Source: Littorina saxatilis
Taxonomy: Eukaryota; Mollusca; Gastropoda; Littorinimorpha; Littorinidae
DNA length: 64,000 bases
Assembly: GCF_037325665.1 (NCBI RefSeq)
Contig: NC_090250.1
Span: 29,078,831 to 29,142,830, forward strand
Direction: 5' to 3'
Shown: one piece after another, positions 23,501 to 34,344 of the stretch
Position numbering within the stretch: the stretch's first letter is position 1
How the letters are laid out: every line of letters starts with the position of its first letter
Program-made: the position numbers and the translations under genes
The notes under the pieces: generated by a model
The model's database searches: none
Seen by the model: the letters and a program-made list of their open reading frames with translations, nothing else
Told to the model about the DNA's origin: nothing

Positions 23501-24310
23501 AGTTTATAGACTTGTAGCAGATAACATGATTGTTGAGACAAAATTACCTTAAAGGGAGAAAATGAACAAGCTAAATAGGCTGTACAGTACTTCACATGAA
23601 CAATTTATAAGGTTCCCTGTAATGTATTAAGTATCAAGAACATTTACAGATCACAAGACATTGTGTTTTCTTTTGTTTGCAATACAAATTTTTCACAATA
23701 AAAAGATATGCACTTGGCAAGATCCTTAAAATGTAAAACTAGTACGTGTGACAATTTTGAATTGTTCAGAGAGGGTTTTGCTTCAGTGGTAAATGTTTTA
23801 GCTTTGTTATAAGATTCCGTTACTGAAGCATACTTTAAAACCTTGACCTTCCAAGTCTTGAACAACATACCCTAACTGTGTTAGCACCCTGGGCTGCGAT
23901 CATTGTGTTGAGCTACTTAACAGAGGACTCCTTGGTTTTATTACATATACTTTGGTTAACTTTAATTATTTGATAAATAATTCTAATACAGGACAACTCC
24001 CCCATCAAATGTAGAAATGTCGTCTGCATTTTTATTTTGTATACTGCATATTTTAAAAGGCTATTTTTGTGCACAAAACATGCATCTGCAGGGAGGTTTA
24101 GAGGGTGAAGTTAGGATCTATTATGGGGCATGCAGCACCACACCCATTTTGTGTGTGTGTATTTTGTGTTGACACATAAGACACTGTCATTCCAGCAGAA
24201 ACCTGTGATGATGCACATTTTATTGCAGTAACCAGCTGAAATTGTATGTACGTTGTTATGAAATTGACAAATGATCCCTGCTTTGCAATCCTGGGTTAAT
24301 GATATTGCCA

Positions 24311-25975
24311 AAATTAAAACGTGGAGGAAAAAGTGAGTGTAAACCTATTCTTGTGGTGGTGGTGGTGGTGGTGGTGGTGTGTGTGTCTGGTTAGTGTGTG
24401 TGTGTGTGTGTGTTTGAGTGTGTGTTAAACAAACAACAACGACAAACAACACCAAACCTAAATCAAACAAGCACAACAAAAACAAATGACACAAAAACTG
24501 ACAAAAATCAGAATATCAACTGAGGAGAAAAAAACAGTGGCTGAATGCAATACTTATAACTTAAAAAGTAAAAGTGTGCGTGTGATGTGTGCGTATGTTT
24601 GAGTGTTTTAAACTAAAACAACAAACCTAAATTAAACAAGCACAACAACAACAACAAAACAAACGTGGCAAAATTCTGAATATTAACTGAGGAAAAACAA
24701 ACAGTGCCTGAGTACGAGACTTATTATCAGGGAAACAACGGCAAAACTCGCTGCTGTCGCAATGTCGTATGGAATAAGGTAAAAGATGTAAATCATGGTT
24801 TACAGAGAACATCAGTACTGAGTTCTGTCATGTTTAATTTTCTCCAGAGTGTGACGTCTGCAGAATGATCGATACAAAAAGCAGTGTCTCCAGTCATGGC
24901 CATATGCTGCTTTCCTAATTTTTGCTTTGCACTATTTTTGCTTTGTGCACATATTTGAACCTTGTGGTGCTATGATTCGGTTCTTAAAAGAAAATTATGA
25001 CTCACACTCACATACAATCCTTGTTTTTGAATGTTTTAAAACATTGCTGCTTTCTGCTTTGAGCCTGGAGGAACAAAATGACTCTGAAGCCGGACTGCCG
25101 AGAGGAAGAATGAGAGGGAAAAGAACACGCAGCCATGAAAACACACACAACTCCCTGACAGATAAACTGCTTATGTTCCAAAATCAAGAATCTTTAAGCG
25201 CGCACGCACGCCGCACACACACAAACACACACGCGCGCGCGCGCGCACACAGAGAGACTCTCCTCGTGGAAGTAAACTTATACTCGAACTTGAAAGTAAG
25301 TATAAATGTTTGATACGAAATAAACCTGTGATAAAAGTCTTTTTATAAATCATCGGTACCAACAAAATTGTCACAACACGTAAAAGGACATACTGTAGTT
25401 TCAAATTAGTAACAATCTAAGCCATTTTAATCAGCACTGGTGTCCGGCAAGCACTAACAGATACAACAGCACGTGTATGCATCTTGAAGTAATAAGACCT
25501 TGAAGTAGGCCTAGAGTTTACACTATGCATTATGTAATGCTTTAATTCAGCTGCCTAACTGTGGAACTTTGCAAATGTGTGAGGACCGTTTCACAAAACA
25601 CCCTCTCAGTTATTTACACAAATCAGTTCCAGAATGTGCGTGTTCCTTTTCCGCAGTCTCTACAAATTAATGTTATCTGGGGGGAAAACGAATCATTGTC
25701 GCTTCCGCCCTCAGTTATAATTGCCTGAGCATAATAGGAAATGCAACAGGTGTAGTCTTCCGCCTGATCATTTTTAGTCAAGATATTTCGACACAGAATG
25801 TTTCTTTCTTTTTTCTTTGTATGTTCACAAGCTCACATACAATCATTTATGCAACACTGACAATAAGACCAGACCAGAGTTGTGATTGAAATGGGCAGTT
25901 TATTTAATAAAGCTCCAGAATGAATAAAAATACATGACAAAATAAGGTGGTCCCGCTGTACAAAGCCGGTTACCA
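24311..25975. other. Intergenic, AT-rich; no gene seen
   Basis: It contains a (GGT)n tract at 24354-24380 followed by GT dinucleotide, a locally duplicated AAACCTAAATNAAACAAGCA segment (24456 and 24619) and a CA/CG tract at 25200-25250. There is no convincing exon. Confidence 0.5.
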
Positions 25976-26017
25976 AACACACACACACACCAACACACAC
26001 AAACACACTCACGCACG

Positions 26018-26072
<55 letters not shown>
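25976..26072. repeat. (CA)n microsatellite
   Basis: CA dinucleotide with a few AAC and CGCA interruptions at its left end. Confidence 0.97.
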
Positions 26073-26075
<3 letters not shown>

Positions 26076-26590
26076 CATTGTACAACTTACTGTCACATTC
26101 AAGCGGGAACACCAAACAAAACGTATCATCAAATGAAACAACATTTTAAGTGGTCAAGCAGATGACCACAAACCACACTTGAAATCTTCACATTTTAACA
26201 CTTTCTCCTGTATCCATAAAAGTCATTTATGCTGACTAGATAATGACATAATAAAATGACATCAATAAAACCATTCCCTTTTTTATTTTAAAGAAAAACA
26301 AGAAAATTAAAATAACGCAAAGAACTGATGCTCAGTAAGGTTGGGTATTGATCTCAAATGTGTGCATAGCTAATTACATGTAACCGGCATGGACTGGGGC
26401 TAGAATTGGCCTTTCTGTCAGGCAACTCGGCCTCTAATTGGTTTTATATTGTCTGATCCCCCTCCAGAAAAAAACAATACCATTTGCCCCGTGCTTCTGC
26501 GCCCACAAAAAATATTCGGGAATAAGAAAAGTTCAAATTTTAGGCACCCCACATACAACCTTAATTGTCAGTCAATTACTTTACTGCAAT

Positions 26591-26790
26591 NNNNNNNNNN
26601 NNNNNNNNNNNNNNNNNNNNNNNNNNNNNNNNNNNNNNNNNNNNNNNNNNNNNNNNNNNNNNNNNNNNNNNNNNNNNNNNNNNNNNNNNNNNNNNNNNNN
26701 NNNNNNNNNNNNNNNNNNNNNNNNNNNNNNNNNNNNNNNNNNNNNNNNNNNNNNNNNNNNNNNNNNNNNNNNNNNNNNNNNNNNNNNNNN
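26591..26790. other. Assembly gap (200 N)
   Basis: Exactly 200 unknown bases. The round number suggests a placeholder of unknown true size. Sequence on either side need not be contiguous. Confidence 1.
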
Positions 26791-26865
26791 ATGGTTGAGA
26801 TCTATGAGTACTTCTGTTTATTGGATTTTGTAAGACGGCATAAGTAGTGCTTGTATTATGCAGAG

Positions 26866-26903
26866 TTGGGGGGGGGGGGGGGGGGGGGTGGGGGGGGGGG
26901 GGT
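26866..26903. repeat. Poly-G tract
   Basis: About 36 G residues broken by two Ts, a likely assembly-difficult site 75 bp from the gap. Confidence 0.95.
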
Positions 26904-27050
26904 GTTGGAAGTAAACGGATTGTATAGAATATGGTTGAATCTTGTGCGTGAATTTTACTGAACTGATATGGCTAAGTGAGCGATAAGATATGTGCAGTGA
27001 AAGCATGTTTTTATGACTGAATTTGAGAAGATTACTAAGCTGTGATTTTT

Positions 27051-27943
27051 ACATTTAGTCAAGTTTTGACTAAATGTTTTAACATAGAAGGGGAATCGAG
27101 ACGAGGGTCGTGGTGTATGTGTGTGTGTGTCTGTGCGTGTGTGTGTGTAGAGCGATTCAGACCAAACTACTGGACCGATCTTTATGAAATTTTACATGAG
27201 AGTTCCTGGGAATGATATCCCCGGATGTTTTTTTTCTTTTTTTCGATAAATACCTTTGATGACGTCATATCCGGCTTTTTGTAAAAGTTGAGGCGGCACT
27301 GTCACACCCTAATTTTTCAATCAAATTGATTGAAATTTTGGCCAAGCAATCTTAGACGAAGGCCGGACTTCGGTATTGCATTTCACCTTGTTGGCTTAAA
27401 AATTAATTTATGACTTTAGTCATTAAAAATCTGAAAATTGTAAAAAAAAACAAATTTGTTTTATAAAACGATCCAAATTTACGTTCATCTTATTCTTCAT
27501 CATTTTCTGATTCCACAAACATATAAATATGTTATATTTGGATTAAAAACAAGCTCTGAAAATTAAAAATATAAAAATTATGATCAAAATTAAATTTTCG
27601 AAATCAATTTAAAAACACTTTCATCTTATTCCTTGTCGGTTCCTGATTCCAAACACATATAGATATGATATGTTTGGATTAAAAACACGCTCAGAAAGTT
27701 AAAACGAAGAGAGGTACAGAAAAGCGTGCTATCCTTCTCAGCGCAACGAATACCCCGCTCTTCTTGTCAATTTCACTGCCTTTGCCACGAGCGGTGGACT
27801 GACGATGCTACGAGTATACGGTCTTGCTGAACAATTGCATTACGTTCAGTTTCATTCTGTTTTTCTTCTTCTTCAGCGTTCGACGAGTTTCATTCTGTGA
27901 GTTCGACAGCTTGAGTAAATGTATTTTCGCCTTATGCGACTTG
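27051..27943 (+). mobile_element. Helentron-like non-autonomous element C, copy 1
   Basis: It starts ACATTTAGTCAAG after five Ts. An inverted near-copy, CTTGAGTAAATGT, lies just before the 3' end and is followed by TTCGCCTTATGCGACTTG and then TT. The body (GACGAGGGTCGTGG, GATCGGTCCAGTAGTTTGGT on the reverse strand, GATATCATTCCCAGGAACTC on the reverse strand) matches copy 2 at 49607-50509 throughout. A 27-bp SINE tail has inserted at 27860-27886. There is no coding capacity. Confidence 0.75.
27860..27886 (-). mobile_element. 27-bp SINE-tail insertion with 11-bp target duplication
   Basis: GTTTCATTCTG is present on both sides (27849-27859 and 27887-27897). The insert, read on the minus strand, is TCGTCGAACGCTGAAGAAG plus A-rich tail, the same ending as the fragment near 45163-45187. 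Copy 2 of element C lacks the insert and has a single GTTTCATTCTG-equivalent, so it is an empty site. Confidence 0.7.
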
Positions 27944-28059
27944 TTCTTTTGTGAGGTGACCCAACTTACTGAGCTAGTCAATTATTGTGTGTGCCGAGCC
28001 ATACGGGAAAAAAAAAGTCTGTCTGTACCCCCAATTAGACAATACAGTTACATCGTAGT

Positions 28060-28322
28060 GTATTGCTTTGCATTGCATTGTATCACGTTGCATTGCATTG
28101 TATTGTATCGTATCACATTGCATTGCATTGTATTATATCACATTGCATTGCATTGTATGGCATTGTATTGTAGTGTATCACATTGCATTGCATTGTCTTG
28201 TATTCTATCACATTGCATTGCATTGTATGAGGTTGTATCGTATTGTATCACATTGCATTGCATTGAATTGCATTGAATTGCATTGTAAGCCTATCACATT
28301 GCATTGTATTGCATTGTATTTT
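28060..28322. repeat. CATTG/TATTG minisatellite
   Basis: Irregular pentamer-based repeat of CATTG, TATTG and TATCA words, with a higher-order unit of roughly 35-45 bp. It ends 8 bp before the acceptor of the exon at 28330. Confidence 0.9.
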
Positions 28323-28329
28323 ATTCCAG

Positions 28330-28465
28330 ATCGGAATGGAACAGACGCGATAGCGAGGACATTTCGGCTTCACCACAAAGCGAGGGGTCTTCAGAATCGG
28401 ACTTGAGTGAGCAAACCGAGAGTGCGTACGTGTTGGAAGAACAAGGACACCCCACGGGTCACTGA
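28330..28465 (+). CDS. Orphan last exon: acidic, Ser-rich C-terminus
   Basis: After the acceptor TTTTATTCCAG a frame (entered in phase 2) reads SEWNRRDSEDISASPQ, then SEGSSESDLSEQTES, and ends EEQGHPTGH and TGA, 44 residues with coding-like composition. No matching upstream exon is seen on this side of the gap at 26591. A short start-like block, ATGGCTTCTTCGATGTCTC at 28879, ends in a donor of the fitting phase but lies downstream, which would need a tandem duplicate or a rearrangement. Function not recognised. It could be a transposon gene. Confidence 0.35.
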
Positions 28466-28549
28466 GCACGCTGGTCAGAGGAGGCATGGTGCGTTCGCCG
28501 TTTGACGAATTGTTCAAACATATGTTTTCACCGATCAGGAAACAAAGGG

Positions 28550-29290
28550 ACGAAAGTGCTCTAAAGATATATGACTTATATGCAACAAGACCTTTAGCCA
28601 GCTTTCCCCCAACTTTAGACGGGTTAAACGGGTTGAAGTCGTTCCCGAGACGCTGCGGCCAAGTCGGCGAAAAGTCTGCCATGTGAACTGCCCGTACGAT
28701 TTAGGTTCGATTTACGACAGATTTAGCAGCAACTCGAAAACTCAGCTGAGCGCTGCGCAACGTACTCGTCAGTGACTGGCAGTGACTTGGCGCAGAATTT
28801 TCTTATCGCGTTTACAGATTGGTTAGCGCTAGCCAATGAAAACGGCGTTTGCATTTGATCATCGGGGTCACTTCAAAGATGGCTTCTTCGATGTCTCAGA
28901 GTAATCGCTTTCGTAGGTAGTTTTGATAGCTGAACCGATCGTAAAGGCCTCAGTCCCGTGACCAGGCGTTTTCAAGACACTATGATGCTGTCGACTGCCT
29001 TACCATGCCCGAGTCAAGAACCTCTTATCTTGCATTTCTCTTCTTTCTCTCCGTCGTCTTAAAAACTGAAAAACAGTCTGTCGGCGAATGTCATTTTGAC
29101 AACCCACGCGAATGCAGGTACTTCCCCACTCCGCCAAAACAACGAACACGAATCGTCAAGTCTAATGAGAATTATTGCTTAAAACAAGCCTGGCCGTTTG
29201 CGCTGTTCACATGGGCAGCGATTTTCAACTGACATTACTTCGCTTGAAAGTTGGGGGATAGTTGGTTATCTGCCATGTGAACAGCACTTC
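28550..29290. repeat. Possible inverted-repeat element with short start-like ORFs
   Basis: CTGCCATGTGAAC (about 28676) and GTTCACATGGGCAG (about 29204), and CTTTCCCCCAACTTT (about 28603) and GAAAGTTGGGGGATAG (about 29248), are inverted pairs. Between them lie MASSMSQSNRFR (28879) and a hydrophobic start, MPESRTSYLAFLFFLSVVLK (29005), ending at a GTACTT donor. I cannot fix the borders or name a superfamily. Confidence 0.35.
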
Positions 29291-29659
29291 AGTTATTCGG
29301 AACCAGTCTCCTGGCACCTAAGAGAGTAACAAGCATTGAAATTGACAAGCGACTTGCATCCCAAAACGTATTCATTTAAATCACAAGCGAACACTCTTAC
29401 TTAAATATATCGTATTTGTTTAGAGCGCTTACGCCCCTTTGTTTCTCAGATCCTGTGAAAACGCGCTGCTTTCTTTTTGTTACGGTTTCCCTGACATGAA
29501 ACAGGCATGGTTTGAATGTGATTGCAGAACCGGTTTGTCTTACCAGGTGAGCTTTTCGTATGCATTTGGCATGTAAAAGAGGTATTTATTGACGTTTTTG
29601 TGCCACAGCTAAGTCAAATCCTCATATCTCTGTCATACAATGTGCGAAGATGAATGATT

Positions 29660-30246
29660 AATGCGCGGTATAGGGGTGCATGAACACTCCGCGCACTTTC
29701 CCAATTTTGAAGCTTCCGCGCATGTGAAACTCCCGCGCGTGGTGTATATGTAAGATGCGCGCGTGTTTTAGCAAAATGTGATGTGAAACTAGCGCGCGTG
29801 TCTTTGCTCGGTCAAATGTGAGACATTGAGACATTAACAACTGACACTTGTATATCCATGAAAACTGACACTGTATATCTATATATTGAACACGTCTTTA
29901 TTACACAGACAAGTCGATAAAAACGAATGAAGACTTAAACCATGCGTATAAGAATATTTTGTTCACTTATTATATAACAGAAATTACAGAAATTTCGGGT
30001 GTCTGGTATCACAGTCACAGAGACTGCAGCAAAGGTACAAGAGGGGGGAAGTCACAGCATGGCCGGCAAATTTTTCCAGGCCATGGACTTGACGTATTCC
30101 TTCCTGTCGGTGCACGCGCGCAAGTTGTATGAGCCGAACCAGTAATTCGTGCGCGGAAGTTACAACCCGATATTGCGCGGAGCATACATGTATTTTACAA
30201 GCGCGGAATTTACATATGCGCGGAAATTACCGGCTGCGCGGTATAG
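29660..30246. repeat. Inverted arrays of CCGCGC motifs
   Basis: CCGCGC or GCGCGC words spaced about 20-35 bp apart occur five times at 29690-29800, and GCGCGG occurs five times at 30128-30240, in the opposite orientation. Outer GCGCGGTATAG copies sit at 29664 and 30235. The spacers are AT-rich. The layout looks like a transposon whose ends carry iterated binding sites. There is no coding frame. Confidence 0.5.
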
Positions 30247-31805
30247 TACTAGTTCCCTCAAAATGATTCGATTATGTTAACATTTTACAGCAGTTACTTG
30301 GGTTTGGATTAAACTGGAGCACACTTTAAAATTTAACTTTTTGTGTTCTTTTCATGTTTTGTTTGCGAAAATGTTTGGTAGAAGGTAGATTTCGATTCAG
30401 AAAAGTACTAAACTCATGGAGTTTATATTGATTTGCATGTGTAAAAGCGTGTAGTTGTTAGTTAAATGCGAATGTGTTATCCGCACCAGCGAAGTATGTT
30501 AATTATATGCAGTCCAACGTTTTGAACTTTTCAATTGCAGGAAAGTAGTTCCCATAAGCCCTGACTGAAATTCCATGAGATATTGACGATTCGCGGTTCT
30601 TCCTTGGTGAATAACTTTCGATCGCTGGGTGATTATCGTGAACAAACACTCCTTCCAGTTAACAAATTGAACTGAAAAAGCAGGGGGAGGAATAACGTGC
30701 GTTAAACCCGAACAGCAACTGCTATGGTTCTGGTAGCATTATAAAGGAAGGATCACCCCGCGGTGATATTGTCGAAGTGCTGCAGCTGCAATTTTTTGGC
30801 CAAGATGTGATTAAGAAGCTGATATTCGAAATGCACATTTGAAGAATGAAGCTGAATGCAAATCATAAGAAGAATTACAACCCGAACAACTCAGAACTAT
30901 TCCTTGCGTGTAGACCTCGCTCACTGCCCCTCACCATTTCCCATCACACCCCAGCTCCTCTTTTCCAACAGAGGACAAGACTGAACAAGAAATTCAGTTG
31001 ATCCCAGGATCAACACGGGCCGAAACATTGACAATATCAAAGAAACAGGAAGTTGTACACCTGTTGGTACAGGTAAACAAAATAATAGTGTTGATGTGTC
31101 CTGTTAAATTGTCTTTTCGGCGTTTGTACATAAATGGGAGATAACAACTATCGCAATATCAAGGAAGAAGATTGTTGTGAAAGTAATGCAATAATGAATA
31201 AGAGCTCAATAATGAATAAGACCTATTGGCTGAACAGAAAGGAAGAAGGCTACTCTACCTTCATGGAAGTGATGCAATAATACTGGTATTGGTGACAGAA
31301 ATATGTTTTCCACCAAGAATTGATCGATCAACCAAGGAACCAAAAGACAGAGCGAGCGATAGACGTTGCAACAGGTAGGAATGGTATTGTTTTTGGTCTG
31401 AATGAGCGTCATACAGTGGCATGTCACAGTGTAAAAGGGAAAGTAGTAAAAGTAGTTATAAATAGAAATGAATGAAATCAAAGTGTATGATGCAAATAAC
31501 TTTATTTAAAATTATCACTGAGTCACAAAATAATAAAGGAAGAAAGAATACAGTGTTAGTGAAACTGTTGTAAATGGCAAAATGCTGTTGCCATGAATAC
31601 ACATTTGAATGCTAGTAATGTAGCACCAATATATGACCCATTGTCACACTTAAACGAAGCTCTGGCTGACTTTGTTGAGGATGTGGCCAGGTTTCCTGGG
31701 AGGGCAGTAGTCAATGTAAAAGACTATTTCTTTGAAAAAACATATACCATCTAAAGAATGGAAGTAGACTTGATCCGACAACATTTGTGTTGGCCATTGT
31801 ACCAA
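30247..31805. other. Intergenic with a decayed dispersed repeat
   Basis: 30300-30720 is related to 7665-8470 (shared AAACTCATGGA...TTTATATTGA and an inverted ATTCCTCC segment). A minus-strand frame at about 31710-31650 (DYCPPRKPGHILNKV) ends in a stop and could be part of an exon, but no splice context convinces me. Otherwise no gene. Confidence 0.4.
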
Positions 31806-31919
31806 TCACGAAGTACACGATTTTTTGCAGTCACTGTCTTTTCCCCAGTAAATTTTCGAGTCAGGCGGACCTTTGACCCAGTACATTTCCCGGTAACAAC
31901 CATGCAATTCCAGGAAGCG
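31806..31919 (-). CDS. Orphan C-terminal exon, Cys-containing
   Basis: On the minus strand, after the acceptor AACACAACAG, a phase 0 frame reads RFLELHGCYREMYWVKG, PPDSKIYWGKDSDCKKSCTS and stop, 37 residues. Three Cys, aromatic residues and a terminal CKKSC suggest the end of a secreted or extracellular protein. No other exon of such a gene was found nearby. Unrecognised. Confidence 0.3.
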   Translation of the reverse strand, partial: RFLELHGCYREMYWVKGPPDSKIYWGKDSDCKKSCTS

Positions 31920-32838
31920 CTGTTGTGTTGAGGCCTTGTTAAGGTTAATTTTTTTCCAAAAAATACTTGTTGAAGTTATTATTATTATTATTATTATTAT
32001 CATATTATGTTGAAGTAACACGCCGTACAAGCCGTTACGCTGAATGCGTGGAGGTGTCGGAGGCGGGGGGGGGGGGGGGGGGGGGGTGGAGAGAGAGTTG
32101 ACTCTGATATCTATGAGGCCCTGTAAGCGTTACAGACGGTTTCGGTTTCGAAGGAAGGGAGACAAACCACAGCACGTCTTCCACAGGTTGATTTCTTCCC
32201 TTCTAGTGCAGGAATAAAAAATATTCATACGCAAATTGTTAGCAGATGTTAAGATTTTAAGTACAACAATGTTAAAATAGATGAATTTTTTCACATACAA
32301 AATACACATGTTATTGTTTGTTTGAAAGACCCTGGTAAAAATAGACAACAAACTTTCAAGTTTGAAAAGAAAGTACTTTTTGTGTTGTCCGTTTGTGATA
32401 AAGTTCACCTGTGCTCTACAATGTCTCCCAAACTGACGACTATATTTTGTACTCATTTACATTGTACAGTGAAGGGTTCGACAGTGGTAGTCTATGAACT
32501 CATACACATGTTTTTGTTAGAATTCAAATTCTTGTGACACACTTCTTCTTGTTCATTTCCTGTGCCTGTGATTTGTTTGAGCACATTGTGAGGTATTTGA
32601 CCACAGACTACAAACGGAAACAAAGAACGAAAAACAAAAATAAAAACATGCACCAGCAATCACAGTCTAGTGCCCTCCAAAGAACACTCGCTGGGGAAAA
32701 TCAAATTACAAAACTTCGAAAGCACTCACGAGAAACGCGCAAATTCGCAATCACTCCAAGTTCTTATAAAAAACGCTGGCGCTGGACCCGAGTACTCTTC
32801 AGACTGGCCAGTATGAAAGTTTTTGTCTTGTGCACGTG
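31920..32838. other. Intergenic; no gene seen
   Basis: It holds a (TTA)n tract at about 31976-32000 and a poly-G tract at 32067-32088. The longer frames have no domain and no splice support. Confidence 0.45.
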
Positions 32839-33207
32839 GATTTAAAAAAAATATATATATATATATATTTATTTATTTTACACAATTAAAAAAATGATTA
32901 CAGTAAAATAAAACATGAAAACGTTCATAATAAACAATAGTAAACAAGAATTTAAAAAAAAAATAGCCCGCCCATGCCGGGAATCGAACCCGGATCACTT
33001 TGGCCATAGACGAATCGCTTTCCACCCGGATCACTTGGATTAAAAAAAAAAAAAATTATTTATTTATTTTACACAATTAAAAAAATTATTAGAGTAAAAT
33101 AAAACATTAAAACGTTCATAATAAACAATAGTAAACAAGAATTAAAAAAAAAAAAATAGACCGCCCATGCCGGGAATCGAACCCGGATCACTTTGGCCAT
33201 AGACGGA
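32839..33207. repeat. Tandem pair of 191-bp units with a tRNA 3' half
   Basis: CACAATTAAA starts matching stretches at 32881 and 33072, giving a 191-bp period. Each unit ends, on the minus strand, with TCCGGGTTCGATTCCCGGCA and GGGCGG followed by a T run: a T-arm with B box, acceptor-like 3' arm and pol III-type terminator. The 5' half of a tRNA (D-arm, A box) is missing, so it is not a tRNA gene. It may come from a SINE or from tRNA-primed copying. Confidence 0.7.
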
Positions 33208-33279
33208 CGTGCTACGACAACTTTACTAGAGTTGTGCGCCTTGAATCACTGTGTGTATCTGTCGCTCTCTGTCTTTCAG

Positions 33280-33469
33280 TCTCACCGAGACCACACACTG
33301 CATTGTAGTTTCTTTGCCGAGACCAACGGCGACTTCCTGTCACGTGGTACATACGTCACAGAAATCCCCCATGAACAAAAATTTCTCCACCTGCAAGCTA
33401 ATTACCCGACGCCAAAGACGAGCCGCTCGGGCGGCCCGTCAATAACACTATCTTTTTTCTTCGCACAAG
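33280..33469 (+). CDS. Orphan internal exon, unrecognised
   Basis: The acceptor CTGTCTTTCAG and donor CACAAGGTAATA bound a frame open for 63 codons: SHRDHTLHCSFFAETNGDF, then LSRGTYVTEIPHEQKFLHL, then QANYPTPKTSRSGGPS and LSFFFAQ. Entry is phase 0 and exit phase 1. Composition and splice sites look real. The alternation is compatible with a beta-rich extracellular domain, but I recognise no family. No partner exons are found on either side. Confidence 0.35.
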
Positions 33470-33556
33470 GTAATAAAACCAAAGCCCGCGGACAGAGATG
33501 GAGATCGGTGATACAAGACGCCTAACTCAAAATCACCAGCAAGAAAAACCACAACC

Positions 33557-33569
33557 ACACACACGTACA

Positions 33570-33629
<60 letters not shown>
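33557..33629. repeat. (CA)n microsatellite
   Basis: CA dinucleotide tract of about 70 bp. Confidence 0.95.
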
Positions 33630-33636
<7 letters not shown>

Positions 33637-34140
33637 AACGAATAATAATCTAAAAAAAACAAACTTTAGCTACGTTTTTAATTAAGATGGCAGCAACGAA
33701 GGAGCAGCAGCAGCAGAACCGAGGCCAGGCAACCATGCAATCCCCAACGCAATTTTGATGCCAAGGGAGATGACCGGAACCAGCGCTGTGATTGCATGAA
33801 AAGGGAAGAGAACTCTAATGAATCTCGCATCGTTGAAAGATCACGTGAATGATTCCTCCTCCCTCGCTTTTTAATTACACTCGGATGTTGCTTCATTACC
33901 GGAGCTTGCGAGCAGCGTAGAAAAATGAGCAGAAAGTGAAAGAGTGAAAGAAGAACGATGAATCTCTGCTGGTGAACTTTGAATGACCCATTTCTTGGGG
34001 AAAGTGCCCTGGTTGGATCAAAATCCAATTGGGGAATGAAATGTGACAAATAACAAAATAAATACTTTATTCATTGATAAATAACAACATGAGGGTTATC
34101 CTCTTTGTAAACGCATACAGAACTGATGAGTTTGTGTGTG
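33630..34140. other. Intergenic upstream of the LINE; no gene seen
   Basis: There is a short CAG run at about 33700. A minus-strand frame here is not supported by any splice or domain signal. Confidence 0.45.
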
Positions 34141-34320
34141 TGTGGGGGGGGGGGGGGGGGGGAGGTGGTGGTGGGGGTTCTCAATGTCTTCGTAAAAGCG
34201 GAGGTAAGAGTCTGTCTGTCTGTCTCTCTCTCTCTCTGTCTGTCTCTCTCTCTCTCTCTGTCTCTCTGTCTGTCTCTCTCTCTCTCTCTGTCTGTCTCTC
34301 TCTCTGTCTCTCTAAATCTC
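34141..34320. repeat. Poly-G and interrupted (CT)n tracts
   Basis: About 22 Gs, then CTGT/CTCT-rich sequence directly before the truncated 5' end of the LINE. The reading frame running through it into the LINE is not part of the LINE protein. Confidence 0.9.
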
Positions 34321-34344
34321 CTTCTGTGTTAGTGGGGTATATAT

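Larger units (their letters stand above)
15797..24310 (+). ncRNA. Putative spliced long non-coding RNA, five exons
   Basis: Exon-like blocks with good splice sites: from about 15797 to 15997 (donor GTAGGT), 17778-17846 (TTGCAG / GTAAGG), 18935-19029 (TCTTCCAG / GTAGGC), 21289-21459 (GTTGCAG / GTAGGT) and 23078 onward (TTTACAG). Exon 3 has stops in all three frames and exons 4 and 5 are not usefully open, so a long protein is excluded. Exons 1 and 2 join in phase 0 to an open frame from the ATG at 15812 (MKSRVGRFRPAKRSF...), which stops after four codons of exon 3, giving 89 residues. That leaves either a lncRNA or a small basic protein with a long 3' tail. An AATAAA occurs at about 23697. The 3' end near 24310 is a guess. 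Introns hold a SINE, a Harbinger-like and a hAT-like element. No homology is recognised. Confidence 0.4.

Noticed and set aside
28248-28682. 144-residue minus-strand frame
   Set aside because: It runs opposite to a better-supported plus-strand exon and into the CATTG minisatellite, with no domain.
32975-33190. tRNA gene on the minus strand
   Set aside because: Only the T-arm and acceptor-like half are present; no D-arm or A box precedes it at tRNA spacing.
34074-34335. N-terminal part of the long reading frame leading into the LINE
   Set aside because: It is translated poly-G and CT microsatellite. The LINE protein only begins at about 34345.
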